Below the pieces are notes generated by a model, which saw only the letters and a list, made by a program, of their open reading frames with translations, had not been told where the DNA came from and searched no databases. Shown one piece after another: positions 55,246 through 64,000 of a stretch of 64,000 bases of DNA. The stretch covers positions 62,001 through 126,000 of the forward strand of contig NZ_PDKF01000014.1 of NCBI RefSeq assembly GCF_004118855.1, in the 5' to 3' direction. Position numbers and translations under genes: made by a program. The stretch comes from Arcobacter sp. CECT 8983 (lineage in GTDB: Bacteria > Campylobacterota > Campylobacteria > Campylobacterales > Arcobacteraceae). The first letter of the stretch is position 1. Each line of letters starts with the position of its first letter.

Positions 55246-55604
55246 AACTATTTTAGACTTTGTTTTGTGTTTTAAGAAAACACAACAAAGGCAGATGTGA
55301 ACTAGCTCGCTAGAGCGTATTGTCGAAGCTGAGTGAAACGAAGCAAGACATTGTGAGATAAACTATCTTAAAACTTATACTCCTATAAAAACCCTTCTCT
55401 TCTTTCTAACAAAAATATTTATAATTTTCATATTACAATTTTAAATATTTTTATACAAATTTAAATATAAAATCTATAGATTTAAAAAGTCATATTTTAA
55501 CTAAGGTCAAGGAAGAGAAGGAAATTTATAAAGGAGTTTACTGTAGTAAATGACTGATTAAATTTTCTTATTTGACGAAGAGATTGCTAAAAAGATGGCT
55601 TTTT
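55246..55604. other. Noncoding region with structured, locally GC-rich sequence
   Basis: No plausible gene on either strand. In order it holds a hairpin at about 55257-55290 (TGTGTTTT/AAAACACA with an outer CTTTGTT/ACAAAG stem), then a segment with higher GC (about 55291-55362) containing GCTC-GCTA-GAGC and two CGAAGC copies 15 bases apart. An AT-rich stretch (55376-55500) follows, and then a long hairpin at 55506-55576. It lies between two convergent operons, so it may hold repeats or a small RNA. Confidence 0.6.
55506..55576. repeat. Long interrupted palindrome
   Basis: Nested arms: GTCAA/TTGAC outermost, AAGGAAATTTA/TAAATTTTCTT (11 bp with one G-T) and GTTTACT/AGTAAAT innermost with a GT loop. 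It has the look of a REP-like or transcribed hairpin element. Whether it recurs elsewhere in the genome cannot be seen here. Confidence 0.5.
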
Positions 55605-55622
55605 CTAGCCTTTTCTTTTTAG
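55587..55622 (-). terminator. Terminator after ribD
   Basis: On the minus strand, CTAAAAAG/CTTTTTAG outer and GGCT/AGCC inner stems, ending in a T run. It overlaps the ribD stop. Confidence 0.7.
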
Positions 55623-56612
55623 ATAGATAATTTTCTCTTCACCTATATAATTCTCATGCACAATCTCAAAATCCATATCAATATCATTTAAAGCATTTGC
55701 ACCTTTTCTAATCTTAGGGCTTACAAGTAAAACAATATAATCTATCTTTTCTTTTAGTTTATTCATCAAGTTATAAGTACCCTCAACCATTACAAACTTA
55801 TAATCTAATAGTTTAAATAAATCATCACTAATAATTACATCTCTATTAGGTATTTTAAAAAGTGGAATATTATTATCAAAGATTTTGTTTTTTGAGTAAA
55901 TCATAATATTAGGGGCTCGTCCAGCTATATATCTAGCATCTAAAGTTGGTTTATCAGTTCTTACTGTATTTCCACCAATAAGCATTAAATCAATTTTATT
56001 TCTTAATGTATGGACATATGCTTTAGCCATATTTGAAGATATACTACCATCTATACATCCATTTAAAGTTTGAGCCATCTTATAAAAAATAAAAGTTCCA
56101 CTTGTCCACTTTATAAATGGATATAAGAGGTCATAGGCTTCTTTTTTCATACAACCAAGGCTCACATCTATATTTGCATGTTTTAATGTTTCTAGACCAC
56201 CTTTTGCCTCTTTATTTATATCTTCCTGGGCAACTACAACTCTTTTAGGTTTTATTTCTTTTAATAAATTTGCACAAGCAGGAGTTTTGCCAATATGATT
56301 ACATGGTTCTAAGGTCACATAGATTGTACAGTCTTCAAAAAAACCCTTATGATTTTTTATTAGATAATCATGGATATCATGGCTTGATGTTTTTGCTTTT
56401 AAAATATCATTTGGATATTTTTTAAGGTATGCAGCTTTAAGTGCATTTACTTCAGCATGAGGCATTCCTGCTTCTTTATGAGCTTCAATAGAAAGTATCT
56501 CTCCATCTTTTATAACAACACAGCCAACAGCTGGATTTGGATAAGTTATTAATTGATATTTCCATGCCTCATCAATGGCAAGTTTCATATAAAAGTTATC
56601 ATCTATTTTCAT
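55605..56612 (-). CDS. ribD: Bifunctional riboflavin biosynthesis deaminase/reductase
   Basis: Second and third steps of riboflavin synthesis from GTP. The N-terminal deaminase has the zinc motif HAEVNAL (His52, Glu54) and PCNHIGKTPAC near residue 105. The C-terminal reductase shows MAQTLNGCIDG near residue 182, GGNTVRTDKPTLDAR near residue 210 and a shortened end. At 335 residues it is slightly short, but both domains are present. It overlaps the LysE-type gene by one base and ends the minus-strand operon. Confidence 0.93.
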   Translation of the reverse strand: MKIDDNFYMKLAIDEAWKYQLITYPNPAVGCVVIKDGEILSIEAHKEAGMPHAEVNALKAAYLKKYPNDILKAKTSSHDIHDYLIKNHKGFFEDCTIYVTLEPCNHIGKTPACANLLKEIKPKRVVVAQEDINKEAKGGLETLKHANIDVSLGCMKKEAYDLLYPFIKWTSGTFIFYKMAQTLNGCIDGSISSNMAKAYVHTLRNKIDLMLIGGNTVRTDKPTLDARYIAGRAPNIMIYSKNKIFDNNIPLFKIPNRDVIISDDLFKLLDYKFVMVEGTYNLMNKLKEKIDYIVLLVSPKIRKGANALNDIDMDFEIVHENYIGEEKIIYLKRKG

Positions 56613-57238
56613 TATGACTGCTTATTAAATAAAAGAAAACTACCTGCTGCAACCATAATTGTTCCAGCTGTATAATTTAATCTTTTAAGTGATTTTTTTG
56701 ATTTTAATAGTTGTTTAGCTTTGTTAGCTAAAATTGATACAAACATTAATCCTATCATCAATGCAACAATTGTTAAGAATGATACCCAAACAATATCATT
56801 CAATTCTAATGATTTTATATCTAAAAACGTTGGTAAAAAAGCTATATAAAAAAGTATAACTTTTGGATTTGAAGCAGATATAAGAAAACCTTGAATAAAA
56901 GCTAATACAAAATCTTTTTTTACCTTTTCTTTCTTTTGAGTTTCTTCAATTTCTATTGGAGATGTAAACATTTTATATCCAAGATAAAATAAATATATTG
57001 CACCTAAAATTCTAATTACTTCAAATAAAAAAGCATAATTATGCGCAATTGTAGCTAATCCTAAACATGCAAAAATTAAATAGATTACATCACTAATTGT
57101 CATACCAAAAGCTAGAGGGATACATTGTTTAGCACCAAGTGTCATACCTCTTGCGAGAAGAGCAAAGACACCTGGTCCAGGAGTTATTCCAAATATTAAT
57201 ATTGCTAGAAAAAAGGTTAAAGAGCTTTCTAAACTCAT
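56612..57238 (-). CDS. LysE/RhtB family exporter
   Basis: Membrane protein of 208 residues with about six helices. The N-terminal motif FGITPGPGVFALLARG near residue 16 and the conserved SNPKVILFYIAFLP segment near residue 122 mark the LysE/RhtB family, which exports amino acids and related metabolites. Substrate cannot be told. The gene sits between rimP and ribD, 13 bases from rimP and overlapping ribD, so it is carried on the translation operon transcript without an obvious link to it. Confidence 0.88.
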   Translation of the reverse strand: MSLESSLTFFLAILIFGITPGPGVFALLARGMTLGAKQCIPLAFGMTISDVIYLIFACLGLATIAHNYAFLFEVIRILGAIYLFYLGYKMFTSPIEIEETQKKEKVKKDFVLAFIQGFLISASNPKVILFYIAFLPTFLDIKSLELNDIVWVSFLTIVALMIGLMFVSILANKAKQLLKSKKSLKRLNYTAGTIMVAAGSFLLFNKQS

Positions 57239-57251
57239 TTTTTAACCTATA

Positions 57252-57680
57252 TTACCATTCAAAATAAGTAGATGCTGAAGAGATTTCATCATAAGCAACA
57301 ATCTCTTCACCATGTTCAGTTTTAATTTTTATTTCATTATCATCAGCTTCTACTAATTCACCTTTGATAATATTTTTTTCAAAATCTTTTAGTTTTACTT
57401 TTTCACCAATAGATGCTTTAAAGTGTCTTGGGTTTTTTAGTTTTCTTTCAATTCCAGGAGAACTAACTTCTAAATTATATTTTCCATTCATTGGTTCATC
57501 TAAATCTAAAATAGGTGAAATCATTCTAGAAATTTCTGCACATTTATCAAGGTTAATGCCCTCTTTTGATGTAACATAAACTCTAAAGATATTCATATCA
57601 TTTTCTTTTAAAGATACAATATCATAAACTTCTGCATCACAACCTTGTACTGCAATTTCAATTGATTCTTCTAAATTCAC
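57252..57680 (-). CDS. rimP: Ribosome maturation factor RimP
   Basis: Assists maturation of the 30S subunit. The 142-residue protein shows the family patterns [19 protein letters not shown] near residue 35 and [20 protein letters not shown] near residue 67, and a C-terminal SH3-like domain. GTG start. It overlaps rbfA by 4 bases. The order infB-rbfA-rimP is reversed from E. coli (rimP-nusA-infB-rbfA) but is common in Campylobacterota. Confidence 0.92.
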   Translation of the reverse strand: MNLEESIEIAVQGCDAEVYDIVSLKENDMNIFRVYVTSKEGINLDKCAEISRMISPILDLDEPMNGKYNLEVSSPGIERKLKNPRHFKASIGEKVKLKDFEKNIIKGELVEADDNEIKIKTEHGEEIVAYDEISSASTYFEW

Positions 57681-58036
57681 GATTTACTCTTTTTATCTTT
57701 TTCAATTTTTCTAAATAAATCTTCAATATTTTTTGATTTTTCTAAAGATTTATCATTTTCAAATTTAAAGTTAGGACATTTATACCAACCTGTTGCACTT
57801 AAAACATATGATTTTATTCTACCACTTGCTTTAGTTAATGCAGAAACCACACCTGGTATTTCTTTGTCTTCGAAATCACTTCCATCAAAATAAACTATTG
57901 CATCATATTTTCCATTTTTGCAATTAATTCCAGTAATAGGAAGAGATCTAATTCTTTCATCACTCATAGTTGATAGAGCTTCAGGTACAAGCTCCATCAA
58001 TAATGATTCAGTTCTTTGAAGATTTATACTTTTCAT
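57677..58036 (-). CDS. rbfA: Ribosome-binding factor A
   Basis: Cold-shock-linked assembly factor binding the 5' end of 16S rRNA in 30S particles. The 119-residue protein starts [18 protein letters not shown], has [19 protein letters not shown] near residue 33, and its KH-like fold fits RbfA. It lies 12 bases after infB and overlaps rimP, as in a ribosome maturation operon. Confidence 0.88.
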   Translation of the reverse strand: MKSINLQRTESLLMELVPEALSTMSDERIRSLPITGINCKNGKYDAIVYFDGSDFEDKEIPGVVSALTKASGRIKSYVLSATGWYKCPNFKFENDKSLEKSKNIEDLFRKIEKDKKSKS

Positions 58037-58048
58037 TAAGCTGCCTTT

Positions 58049-60694
58049 TTACAGTTCAATTTCTCTTTTTTCTTCAATTTGAATAAATGTTTCAATGAAG
58101 TCTCCAACTTTGATATCGTTGAATTTGTCAAACATGATACCACACTCGTATCCATTTGATACTTCTTTAACATCATCTTTAAATCTTTTAAGAGATGAAA
58201 TTTTACCAGTGTAAGTTACAACACCGTCTCTAATAATTCTTGCATGTCCACCTCTGATAACTTTACCATCAGTTACAAAACATCCTGCAACTGTTCCAAC
58301 TTTTGGAACAACAAATGTATCTCTAACTTCTGCTTGTCCAGTATTTTCTTCTCTAATAACTGCACTCATCATACCAGAAAGTGTATCTTTAATATCATCA
58401 ATTAAGTCATAAATGATAGAGTAAGTATTAATAGTAATACCATCAGCTTTTGCTTTATTTTTAACAGAACCAGTTGGTCTTACATTAAATCCTAAAATAA
58501 TACATCCATCTGATGCACCAGCAAGAATTAAATCAGACTCAGTAATTCCACCAACACCAGCGTGAACTACTTTTACTTTTACTTCTTCATTTTGGATTTT
58601 TTCTAATGAACCTTTAATTGCTTCTAAAGAACCACCAACATCCGTTTTAATAATTACTGGAAGTTGTTTGATCTTACCTTCTGCAATTAATCCACTCATC
58701 TCTTCTAATGATACTTTTGTTGATTTACTTAGCTCTTTAGCTCTTGCATGTTCTGCTCTTGTTGTAGCAATTTCTCTTGCTTCTTTATCAGACTCTTGTG
58801 CTACTAAAATTGCACCAGCTGCTGGAACATCATTTAAACCTAAAACCGAACCAGTTTCAGAAAGTCCTAGTGATTTTACTTGTTTTCCCATATCATTTGT
58901 AATTGCTTTAACTCTACCAAATGTAGTATCACAAACAATATTGTCACCAACTTTTAGTTCACCATTTTGAACAATAACAGTTGCAACAGGTCCTCTACCT
59001 TTTTCTAAAGATGATTCTACCACAGTTGCTTTTGCTTTTGCAGTTGGGTCAGCTTTTAGTTCTAGAATTTCAGATTGTAAAAGAATGTTTTCTAGTAAAT
59101 CATCAATTCCTTCTCCTGTTTTTGCAGACACACCAATAAATTCAATATCTCCACCCCAATCAACAGGAGTCATTTCTCTCTCTGCCATTTGAGCTTTAAC
59201 CATATCCATATTTGCTGCTTCTTTATCAATCTTGTTAACTGCTACAATAATAGGACATCCAGATGCTTTTGCATGAGAAATTACTTCTTCAGTTTGTTGT
59301 TTAACACCATCATCAGCTGCAACAACAATAATTACAATATCAGTTACTTCAGCACCTCTTGCTCTCATAGCAGAGAACGCGGCGTGACCTGGAGTATCTA
59401 CAAAAGTGATTTTTTGATCATTTTGTTCAATTGTATAAGCTGAAATATGTTGAGTGATTCCACCAGCTTCTCCTGAAGCGATTTTAGAAGATCTAATTTT
59501 ATCTAATAATGAAGTTTTACCATGGTCAACGTGTCCCATAATAGTAACAACAGGAGGTCTAGTTTCAAAGTTAGATTCATCAATCTCTTCTTCTTGATAA
59601 TCTTCAACATAGTTTGCATCTTCTAAAGCATCTTTAACAGTTACTTCAATACCAAACTCTTCCCCAAGAATTTCTAACTCATCTTGTTTTAAGAAGTCAT
59701 TTTTAGTAACCATCATTCCAAGACCAAATAATACTGTGATTACTTCTGATGCTGATTTTCCACAAGCTTCAGCAAACTCATAAACCCTTACATCTTCTGG
59801 AATTGTTACTTCAGTAATTTCTACTTCTTCTTCAGTTCTTTTAATTCTTTTCTTTCTTTTCTTTCTTTTTAAACCTTGTGGTCTATTACCAAATGCAGCA
59901 GGTCTAGAAGATCTACTTTGTTTTTTATCATTATTATTGTTTGGTTTATTCTCTTCTAAGAATTTAGAATGTTCAGATAAGTCCATATCTAATAAAACAA
60001 CTTCTTCCCCAAGTAATGATTCATCACTTGCATTAGAGAAATCAGATTGAGAATTTCTTTCTAATTCAATAACTTTACCATGGTCATGTGCTTTTGGAGG
60101 TTGTTTCTTTTTCTCTTTCTTTTTAGCTGCTTTTTGAGCTGCAGTCTCTTTTTTGTCTTCTTGCTTTTCATTTCCACCTAAAATTTCACTAAGCGATTTC
60201 ATTGCTTTTTTAGGTTGACCATCAATATCTGAAGAAGAAGTTTGAATTGACGTAGTTGTCTCTTCTTTTGGTTTCTTCTTTTTAATGATTTTTAAGCCTC
60301 TTCTTTTTGGAACAACTCTTTTTGGAGCCACACTTTTAACGCTTTCTTCTTTTGGCTCTTCTTTTTTTGTCTCTTCTTCTTTTTCTACTTTTTTCTCTGC
60401 AACCTCAGTCTCTTTTGGTGCCTCTTCTTCTTTTTTTTCTTCTTCTTTATTAGACTCAGTCTCTTTTTTAACTGGTTCTTTTTTCTTCACTACTTTTTTA
60501 GCTGCTGGTTTTTTTGCAAGTTTTGAACTCTTACCAGTCATAATGTAGTTTGCTATCTCTTCTGCATCTTCAAAAGAAACTGCTGTTTGAGGTGATTTAA
60601 GTTCTATCCCTAAATCTTTAGCTTTAGCAATTACTTCTGTGCTACTAGCTCCTGCTTCTTCAGCAATTTCATATACTCTTACGTTATCTGACAT
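58049..60694 (-). CDS. infB: Translation initiation factor IF-2
   Basis: GTPase that places initiator tRNA on the 30S subunit. The 881-residue protein starts with an IF2_N-like domain (about 1-55), then a long, highly charged low-complexity region (about 55-285) rich in Lys, Glu and Pro, a second IF2_N domain, and the GTPase domain with [12 protein letters not shown] near residue 385, DTPGHAAF near 430 and NKIDKE near 485. C-terminal beta-barrel and initiator-tRNA-binding domains follow to the end. Overlaps ylxR by 11 bases. Confidence 0.97.
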   Translation of the reverse strand: MSDNVRVYEIAEEAGASSTEVIAKAKDLGIELKSPQTAVSFEDAEEIANYIMTGKSSKLAKKPAAKKVVKKKEPVKKETESNKEEEKKEEEAPKETEVAEKKVEKEEETKKEEPKEESVKSVAPKRVVPKRRGLKIIKKKKPKEETTTSIQTSSSDIDGQPKKAMKSLSEILGGNEKQEDKKETAAQKAAKKKEKKKQPPKAHDHGKVIELERNSQSDFSNASDESLLGEEVVLLDMDLSEHSKFLEENKPNNNNDKKQSRSSRPAAFGNRPQGLKRKKRKKRIKRTEEEVEITEVTIPEDVRVYEFAEACGKSASEVITVLFGLGMMVTKNDFLKQDELEILGEEFGIEVTVKDALEDANYVEDYQEEEIDESNFETRPPVVTIMGHVDHGKTSLLDKIRSSKIASGEAGGITQHISAYTIEQNDQKITFVDTPGHAAFSAMRARGAEVTDIVIIVVAADDGVKQQTEEVISHAKASGCPIIVAVNKIDKEAANMDMVKAQMAEREMTPVDWGGDIEFIGVSAKTGEGIDDLLENILLQSEILELKADPTAKAKATVVESSLEKGRGPVATVIVQNGELKVGDNIVCDTTFGRVKAITNDMGKQVKSLGLSETGSVLGLNDVPAAGAILVAQESDKEAREIATTRAEHARAKELSKSTKVSLEEMSGLIAEGKIKQLPVIIKTDVGGSLEAIKGSLEKIQNEEVKVKVVHAGVGGITESDLILAGASDGCIILGFNVRPTGSVKNKAKADGITINTYSIIYDLIDDIKDTLSGMMSAVIREENTGQAEVRDTFVVPKVGTVAGCFVTDGKVIRGGHARIIRDGVVTYTGKISSLKRFKDDVKEVSNGYECGIMFDKFNDIKVGDFIETFIQIEEKREIEL

Positions 60695-60962
60695 GCGTTA
60701 AAATCTCCTTAAGTTGTCCTATGTAGTTATCTTTATTTTTACACTCTCTAAAAAGTGCCTTTTCAAGTTTTTTTAAATTTTTAGAATTAATGTCTTCATC
60801 TTCTAAAAATGAAATACACTCTTTACAGATATAAAAACTTCTTCCCATATTGTCAAAGGCTTGAATCTTCTTATCTTTACATTTAAATCTTAGTAACAAG
60901 CTTTGTTCAAATTTACCTCTACAAACAATACATGTTCTAATGGGTTTTTTCAAAATAGTCAA
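60684..60962 (-). CDS. ylxR: YlxR-family (DUF448) nucleic-acid-binding protein
   Basis: Small 92-residue protein with the family motif [11 protein letters not shown] near residue 8 and [13 protein letters not shown] near residue 40. YlxR proteins lie next to infB in many bacteria and bind RNA; some affect RNase P or act as regulators. Start TTG, with another in-frame TTG nearby, so the first residues are uncertain. It overlaps infB by 11 bases. Confidence 0.88.
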   Translation of the reverse strand: MTILKKPIRTCIVCRGKFEQSLLLRFKCKDKKIQAFDNMGRSFYICKECISFLEDEDINSKNLKKLEKALFRECKNKDNYIGQLKEILTHVR

Positions 60963-60996
60963 TATAATACCTAATTTTTACTTAAACTTATTATTT

Positions 60997-61878
60997 TTAA
61001 TCTTCTACTCTAACACCATCATTATCAAAATTCCTTGATAGAACTTTAAAATGAGGGAACCTTTTTTTAAGTTCAGACTCAATTCTTTGACAATCTTCTC
61101 TTAAACACATAGAAAAAAGTGTTGAACCAGATCCTGATAGAGTGCTCATTAAAGCACCATGTTTAAGTGAAGTTTTTTGTACATCAAACAGTTCGGGCAT
61201 CTGTTTCATTCTATATTTTTGATGTACTTTATCTAATGATGCAGTTCTTAACATATCCCAATTTTCAGTCATAAAGGCTGCCGTTAATAAAGAAGAATGA
61301 GAAATATTAAAAGTTGCATCTTCTTTAGAGTACTTAAATGGTAAAGCTTTTCTTGCTAATTGTGTTGAAATTGGTCTATTTGGAATTACTACAATAGCTT
61401 TTAAAGATTTTGGTAAAGTTTTTCTTATAAATTTAACTTCATTATCTTGAACAGTAGCTACATTAAATCCACCCATTACTGCTGGAGTAATATTATCTGG
61501 ATGATTTTCATAAGCTAATGCTAGATTTAAAAGCTTTTGTTTATCAAGCTTAATACCTTCTATTGCATATGCACTTGCAATTGCTGAAACAATTACTGCT
61601 GATGAACTTCCTAATCCTCTTGATAAAGGTACTTCATTTGTAAACTCAAATCTAAAATGTCTTTTTTTTCTAGATAGATTATGATAAAAATCATTAAAAA
61701 TAGCAATAAACATATTGTTATCTTTTAATACTGGGTTATTTGAACCCTCACCTCTTAATGACACACTGTGAAATTTTGAAGGTCTAATTGTTACTTGATT
61801 GTGTAACGATATTGCTAATCCTAGAGTATCAAACCCTGGTCCTAAGTTAGCACTTGTTGCTGGAACGCTAATTCTCAA
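60997..61878 (-). CDS. thrB: Homoserine kinase
   Basis: GHMP kinase phosphorylating homoserine before ThrC. The N-terminal [17 protein letters not shown], the ATP-binding [14 protein letters not shown] near residue 85 and the C-terminal [17 protein letters not shown] near residue 242 are complete. Length 293 is normal. TTG start. It is in the translation/lipid operon rather than with thrC (32.5 kb), so the threonine pathway genes are scattered. Confidence 0.95.
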   Translation of the reverse strand: MRISVPATSANLGPGFDTLGLAISLHNQVTIRPSKFHSVSLRGEGSNNPVLKDNNMFIAIFNDFYHNLSRKKRHFRFEFTNEVPLSRGLGSSSAVIVSAIASAYAIEGIKLDKQKLLNLALAYENHPDNITPAVMGGFNVATVQDNEVKFIRKTLPKSLKAIVVIPNRPISTQLARKALPFKYSKEDATFNISHSSLLTAAFMTENWDMLRTASLDKVHQKYRMKQMPELFDVQKTSLKHGALMSTLSGSGSTLFSMCLREDCQRIESELKKRFPHFKVLSRNFDNDGVRVED

Positions 61879-61889
61879 TCTATTTCCTT

Positions 61890-62342
61890 TTATACCGCAG
61901 GTAAATTATATATTGGCAAAGTCTCTTCACTAAAAATAATATTTTCTAGTTGCTTTGGCAATTTAAAGTCTGCAATTTTAGTATCTTTATCTAAAAAATC
62001 TACTTTAATACCTTCATTTGAATTTATAAAGTATTTTTTACCCAATGCTTTTATGGGGCTGTTTTCATTAAATTCAAAGCCACTACAAGCTCTAAATTCT
62101 ATATTTTTTGTAATTGCTAATGTTTTTAAAAATACATATGCCACCTTAATAGCCATATAAGAGCCAGGCGTATTAACATAACTTATTCTATTTATTTCAT
62201 ACTCTTTAATTATTTTTTCAAAAGTTACAGGCAAAACATCAGAAGTCATACCTTCTATTTCTAACTCTTTTATTAACTTTTTATCTTCATAAACACCTAA
62301 TAAAAGAGGATTTGAGATACTAATAACTAAAACTTCTGTCAA
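61890..62342 (-). CDS. tsaB: TsaB-like tRNA threonylcarbamoyladenosine biosynthesis protein
   Basis: A 150-residue protein that I assign to a divergent TsaB. The segment [20 protein letters not shown] near residue 54 corresponds to the GPGSFTGLRIG-type motif of TsaB, and the N-terminus [14 protein letters not shown] to the ASHKA-type first strand. It lacks the second half of the larger E. coli protein (about 230 residues). It would act as the scaffold partner of TsaD in t6A37 synthesis; tsaD and tsaE are not in the window. TTG start; overlaps lpxC by 4 bases. Confidence 0.72.
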   Translation of the reverse strand: MTEVLVISISNPLLLGVYEDKKLIKELEIEGMTSDVLPVTFEKIIKEYEINRISYVNTPGSYMAIKVAYVFLKTLAITKNIEFRACSGFEFNENSPIKALGKKYFINSNEGIKVDFLDKDTKIADFKLPKQLENIIFSEETLPIYNLPAV

Positions 62343-63244
62343 GCTTGAACCTTAGAGTATGCCATTTCAAATACTTGTGCTTCTTCATTTGCTTCTTCTA
62401 AATCTAGTATTTCATAGTTTTCTTCGCTTTCATATACTTTTTTCGTAAGTAAATGATTTAAATAATGACTACCTGCATGAGCACCATACTCACCAACTAA
62501 AGTATAACCAAGTAAAGCCATATCACCTATTGCATCTAAGATTTTATGTCTAACAAATTCATCACTATATCTTAAACCTTCTGGATTAAGAACTTTTGAC
62601 TGGTCAAGAACAATAGCATTTTCTAAACTTCCACCTTGTGCTAAACCTTGGCTTCTTAAATATTGAACTTCATGTAAAAAGCCAAAAGTTCTAGCTCTAC
62701 TGATATTCTCTTTATACTCTTCAATTGAATAATCAAACCTGAACTCTTGTTCTCCAATAACTGGATGGTCAAAGTCAATTGAAAAATCATAAATAATATG
62801 ATTTGAAGGTTTTAAAGCAACTTTTTTCCCATCTTCTGTTGTAATCTCAACATCTCTTTTTATTTTAATTGCTTTTTTTGAAGCTGATAACTCTTTTATT
62901 CCTGCTTCTTCAATAAGCATGCAATAACCAGACGAACTACCATCAAGAACTGGAACCTCATCATTATCAATAATAACTCTTAAATTATCAATTCCATAGG
63001 CATAAACAGCAGATAATAAATGTTCAATAGTTGAAATAACAACTCCATCTTTTCCTATAACCGTTGCCATTTTTGTATCAACAACATTCTCTATTTTTAG
63101 AGGGATTGTAACACCTTCATCTTCTCTATAAAAAACTATTCCCATATCAGAATCTAAAGGTTCTAGCTTCATTTTTACAGGGACTCCTTTATGAAGCCCT
63201 ATTCCAACTATTTCTACACTATTTGCTATTGTACGTTGTTTCAT
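62339..63244 (-). CDS. lpxC: UDP-3-O-acyl-N-acetylglucosamine deacetylase
   Basis: Zinc enzyme for the committed step of lipid A synthesis. Typical features are QRTIANSVEIVGIGLHKG at the N-terminus, STIEHLLSAVYAYGIDN near residue 70 with a zinc histidine, PVLDGSS near residue 97, and DEFVRHKILDAIGDMALLG near residue 225 with the other zinc ligands. The GSHYLNHLL segment near residue 257 holds the catalytic histidine. Length 301 is normal. It overlaps the M23 peptidase gene by 4 bases and tsaB by 4. Confidence 0.97.
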   Translation of the reverse strand: MKQRTIANSVEIVGIGLHKGVPVKMKLEPLDSDMGIVFYREDEGVTIPLKIENVVDTKMATVIGKDGVVISTIEHLLSAVYAYGIDNLRVIIDNDEVPVLDGSSSGYCMLIEEAGIKELSASKKAIKIKRDVEITTEDGKKVALKPSNHIIYDFSIDFDHPVIGEQEFRFDYSIEEYKENISRARTFGFLHEVQYLRSQGLAQGGSLENAIVLDQSKVLNPEGLRYSDEFVRHKILDAIGDMALLGYTLVGEYGAHAGSHYLNHLLTKKVYESEENYEILDLEEANEEAQVFEMAYSKVQA

Positions 63245-64000
63245 TTTTTACTACTTTTAATTGCATAATCTGCTTCTTGAAGAATATTTGAAATTCTTGT
63301 TTTTATCCAATTTCTATCCATCCACTCTAAAGGATTTACTTCAATTCCTTGAACTAATACTCCAAAATGTAAGTGATCTCCAAATACAGCTCCACTACTT
63401 CCCGTTGTTGCAATCTTATCTCCTGCTCTTACATCTTCACTATTTTGCACAAAAGATTTACTTGTATGAGCATATAAAGATTGTACTCCAAACCCATGAT
63501 CGATGATTAAAGTATTTCCATAAATTCCCAAATAATCATTAAAAATAACTCTACCATCATTTGATATTTTAATTGTAGCATGTTTTATACTTGCCCAATC
63601 CATTCCTAAATGCCAAGCTTCATCAATTTTGTTGCCTTCATAATAATAATGTCTTCTTTCTGCAAAACCTGCAAAAGTTTTAGAACCACTAAGTCTTCTA
63701 AATGGTTTTAGGTCAAAATCACCTACCATCTCTTTTGACATATTTTCTAAACTAGCTTTTCTAATAGTTGATACATTATCAACTCTTAAATCTCTATTTT
63801 GTTTTATAAAAATATCAGCATCTGCTGTTGGAACTTCAAAATCACTTCTTTGTAATACAGGAATTGATTTTCTTTCTATAAAGTTTTTACTAATTTTTAT
63901 TTTGTCATTTTTAATTTTTAAATCTTTTATATAAAGAGGAACTTTTGAAATTGTTGTATTATTTGCTTTATCCACTGCAACTAAATTTACCCTTGAAAAA
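63241..64000 (-). CDS. M23 family metallopeptidase, C-terminal part
   Basis: The frame is open to the window edge, so the N-terminus is missing; an internal GTG at 63975 is not the likely start. The visible ~250 residues end in a LytM/M23 domain with an intact metal site: HLGMD (HxxxD) and HLHFG (HxH), plus GNTLIIDHGFGVQSLYAHTS. Such enzymes cut peptidoglycan peptides and in Campylobacterota help shape the curved cell (Csd/Pgp class), which is inference. Directly upstream of lpxC with a 4-base overlap, so cell-wall and outer-membrane genes are cotranscribed. Confidence 0.88.
   Translation of the reverse strand, partial: FSRVNLVAVDKANNTTISKVPLYIKDLKIKNDKIKISKNFIERKSIPVLQRSDFEVPTADADIFIKQNRDLRVDNVSTIRKASLENMSKEMVGDFDLKPFRRLSGSKTFAGFAERRHYYYEGNKIDEAWHLGMDWASIKHATIKISNDGRVIFNDYLGIYGNTLIIDHGFGVQSLYAHTSKSFVQNSEDVRAGDKIATTGSSGAVFGDHLHFGVLVQGIEVNPLEWMDRNWIKTRISNILQEADYAIKSSKK

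Noticed and set aside
55246-55604. tRNA or other standard RNA gene
   Set aside because: No cloverleaf, CCA end or T-loop sequence could be fitted.

Overview
The window looks like a chromosomal segment from a Campylobacterota bacterium, most likely of the Arcobacter group (inference from gene content, not from a database match). The base composition is very AT-rich. TTG starts are frequent, and promoters show a clear TATAAT -10 box with little -35 sequence. The gene set fits: a three-gene bc1 complex with a di-heme cytochrome c1, a lone atpB, a short-form HisG, a queC-queD-queE cluster and a RecB/AddA-like helicase. No tRNA, rRNA, CRISPR array, insertion sequence or prophage was seen.

Layout. 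1-3.1 kb: tail of an ABC exporter, two MFS transporters and mntP, translationally overlapping (perhaps the end of a siderophore locus). 3.2-9.1 kb: a membrane-anchored TAXI binding protein, trpS, a CBS-GGDEF protein, then a minus-strand operon (unknown gene, coaX, hisG, methyltransferase). 9.2-20 kb: a two-sensor histidine kinase, a GshB-like ligase, a pair of tiny paralogous genes, a beta-propeller protein, a split ThrE exporter, a membrane protein, DedA and a large chemoreceptor. 20-29.7 kb: rplS and trmD, metE with a long structured leader, threonine dehydratase, atpB, thiE-like, addA-like. 29.7-37.3 kb: a heme-type diguanylate cyclase, argB, thrC, petABC and a small c-type cytochrome. 37.3-45.5 kb: rsmE, moeA, queCDE, fabG-acpP-fabF-accA and a HIT protein. 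45.6-55.2 kb: pheST, aroA, ispH, rpsA, serA and efp. 55.2-55.6 kb: a noncoding stretch with structured sequence. 55.6-64 kb: a minus-strand operon reading M23 peptidase, lpxC, tsaB, thrB, ylxR, infB, rbfA, rimP, LysE-type exporter, ribD.

Most of this is housekeeping. The strongest unexplained signal is in the leaders of metE, fabG and ispH. In each, a CCTT-containing arm can form a 10-12 bp hairpin that buries the Shine-Dalgarno sequence. Its loop holds GGGAAC or a close variant, which can instead pair with an upstream GTTCCC (GTCCC in metE). At fabG a third hairpin with a CTCG loop competes with that alternative, giving three overlapping helices. The metE and ispH leaders also share, in the same order, a terminal-loop hairpin, a CTTTAG tract and a long bulged hairpin. 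The inner stem of that long hairpin differs in sequence between the two loci but keeps its pairing, as expected of a conserved RNA structure. At ispH the unit is duplicated in tandem with a 109-bp period. I read this as a candidate family of cis-acting RNA switches, or alternatively as a repeat family that lands upstream of genes.

Other points worth a look: a GC-rich hairpin in front of rplS, a diguanylate cyclase with a periplasmic CMTCH heme site and a cytoplasmic cysteine cluster, a chemoreceptor ending in a CheR/CheB-type tether, an atypical QueE cysteine pattern, and a tandem pair of 58- and 78-residue paralogues.
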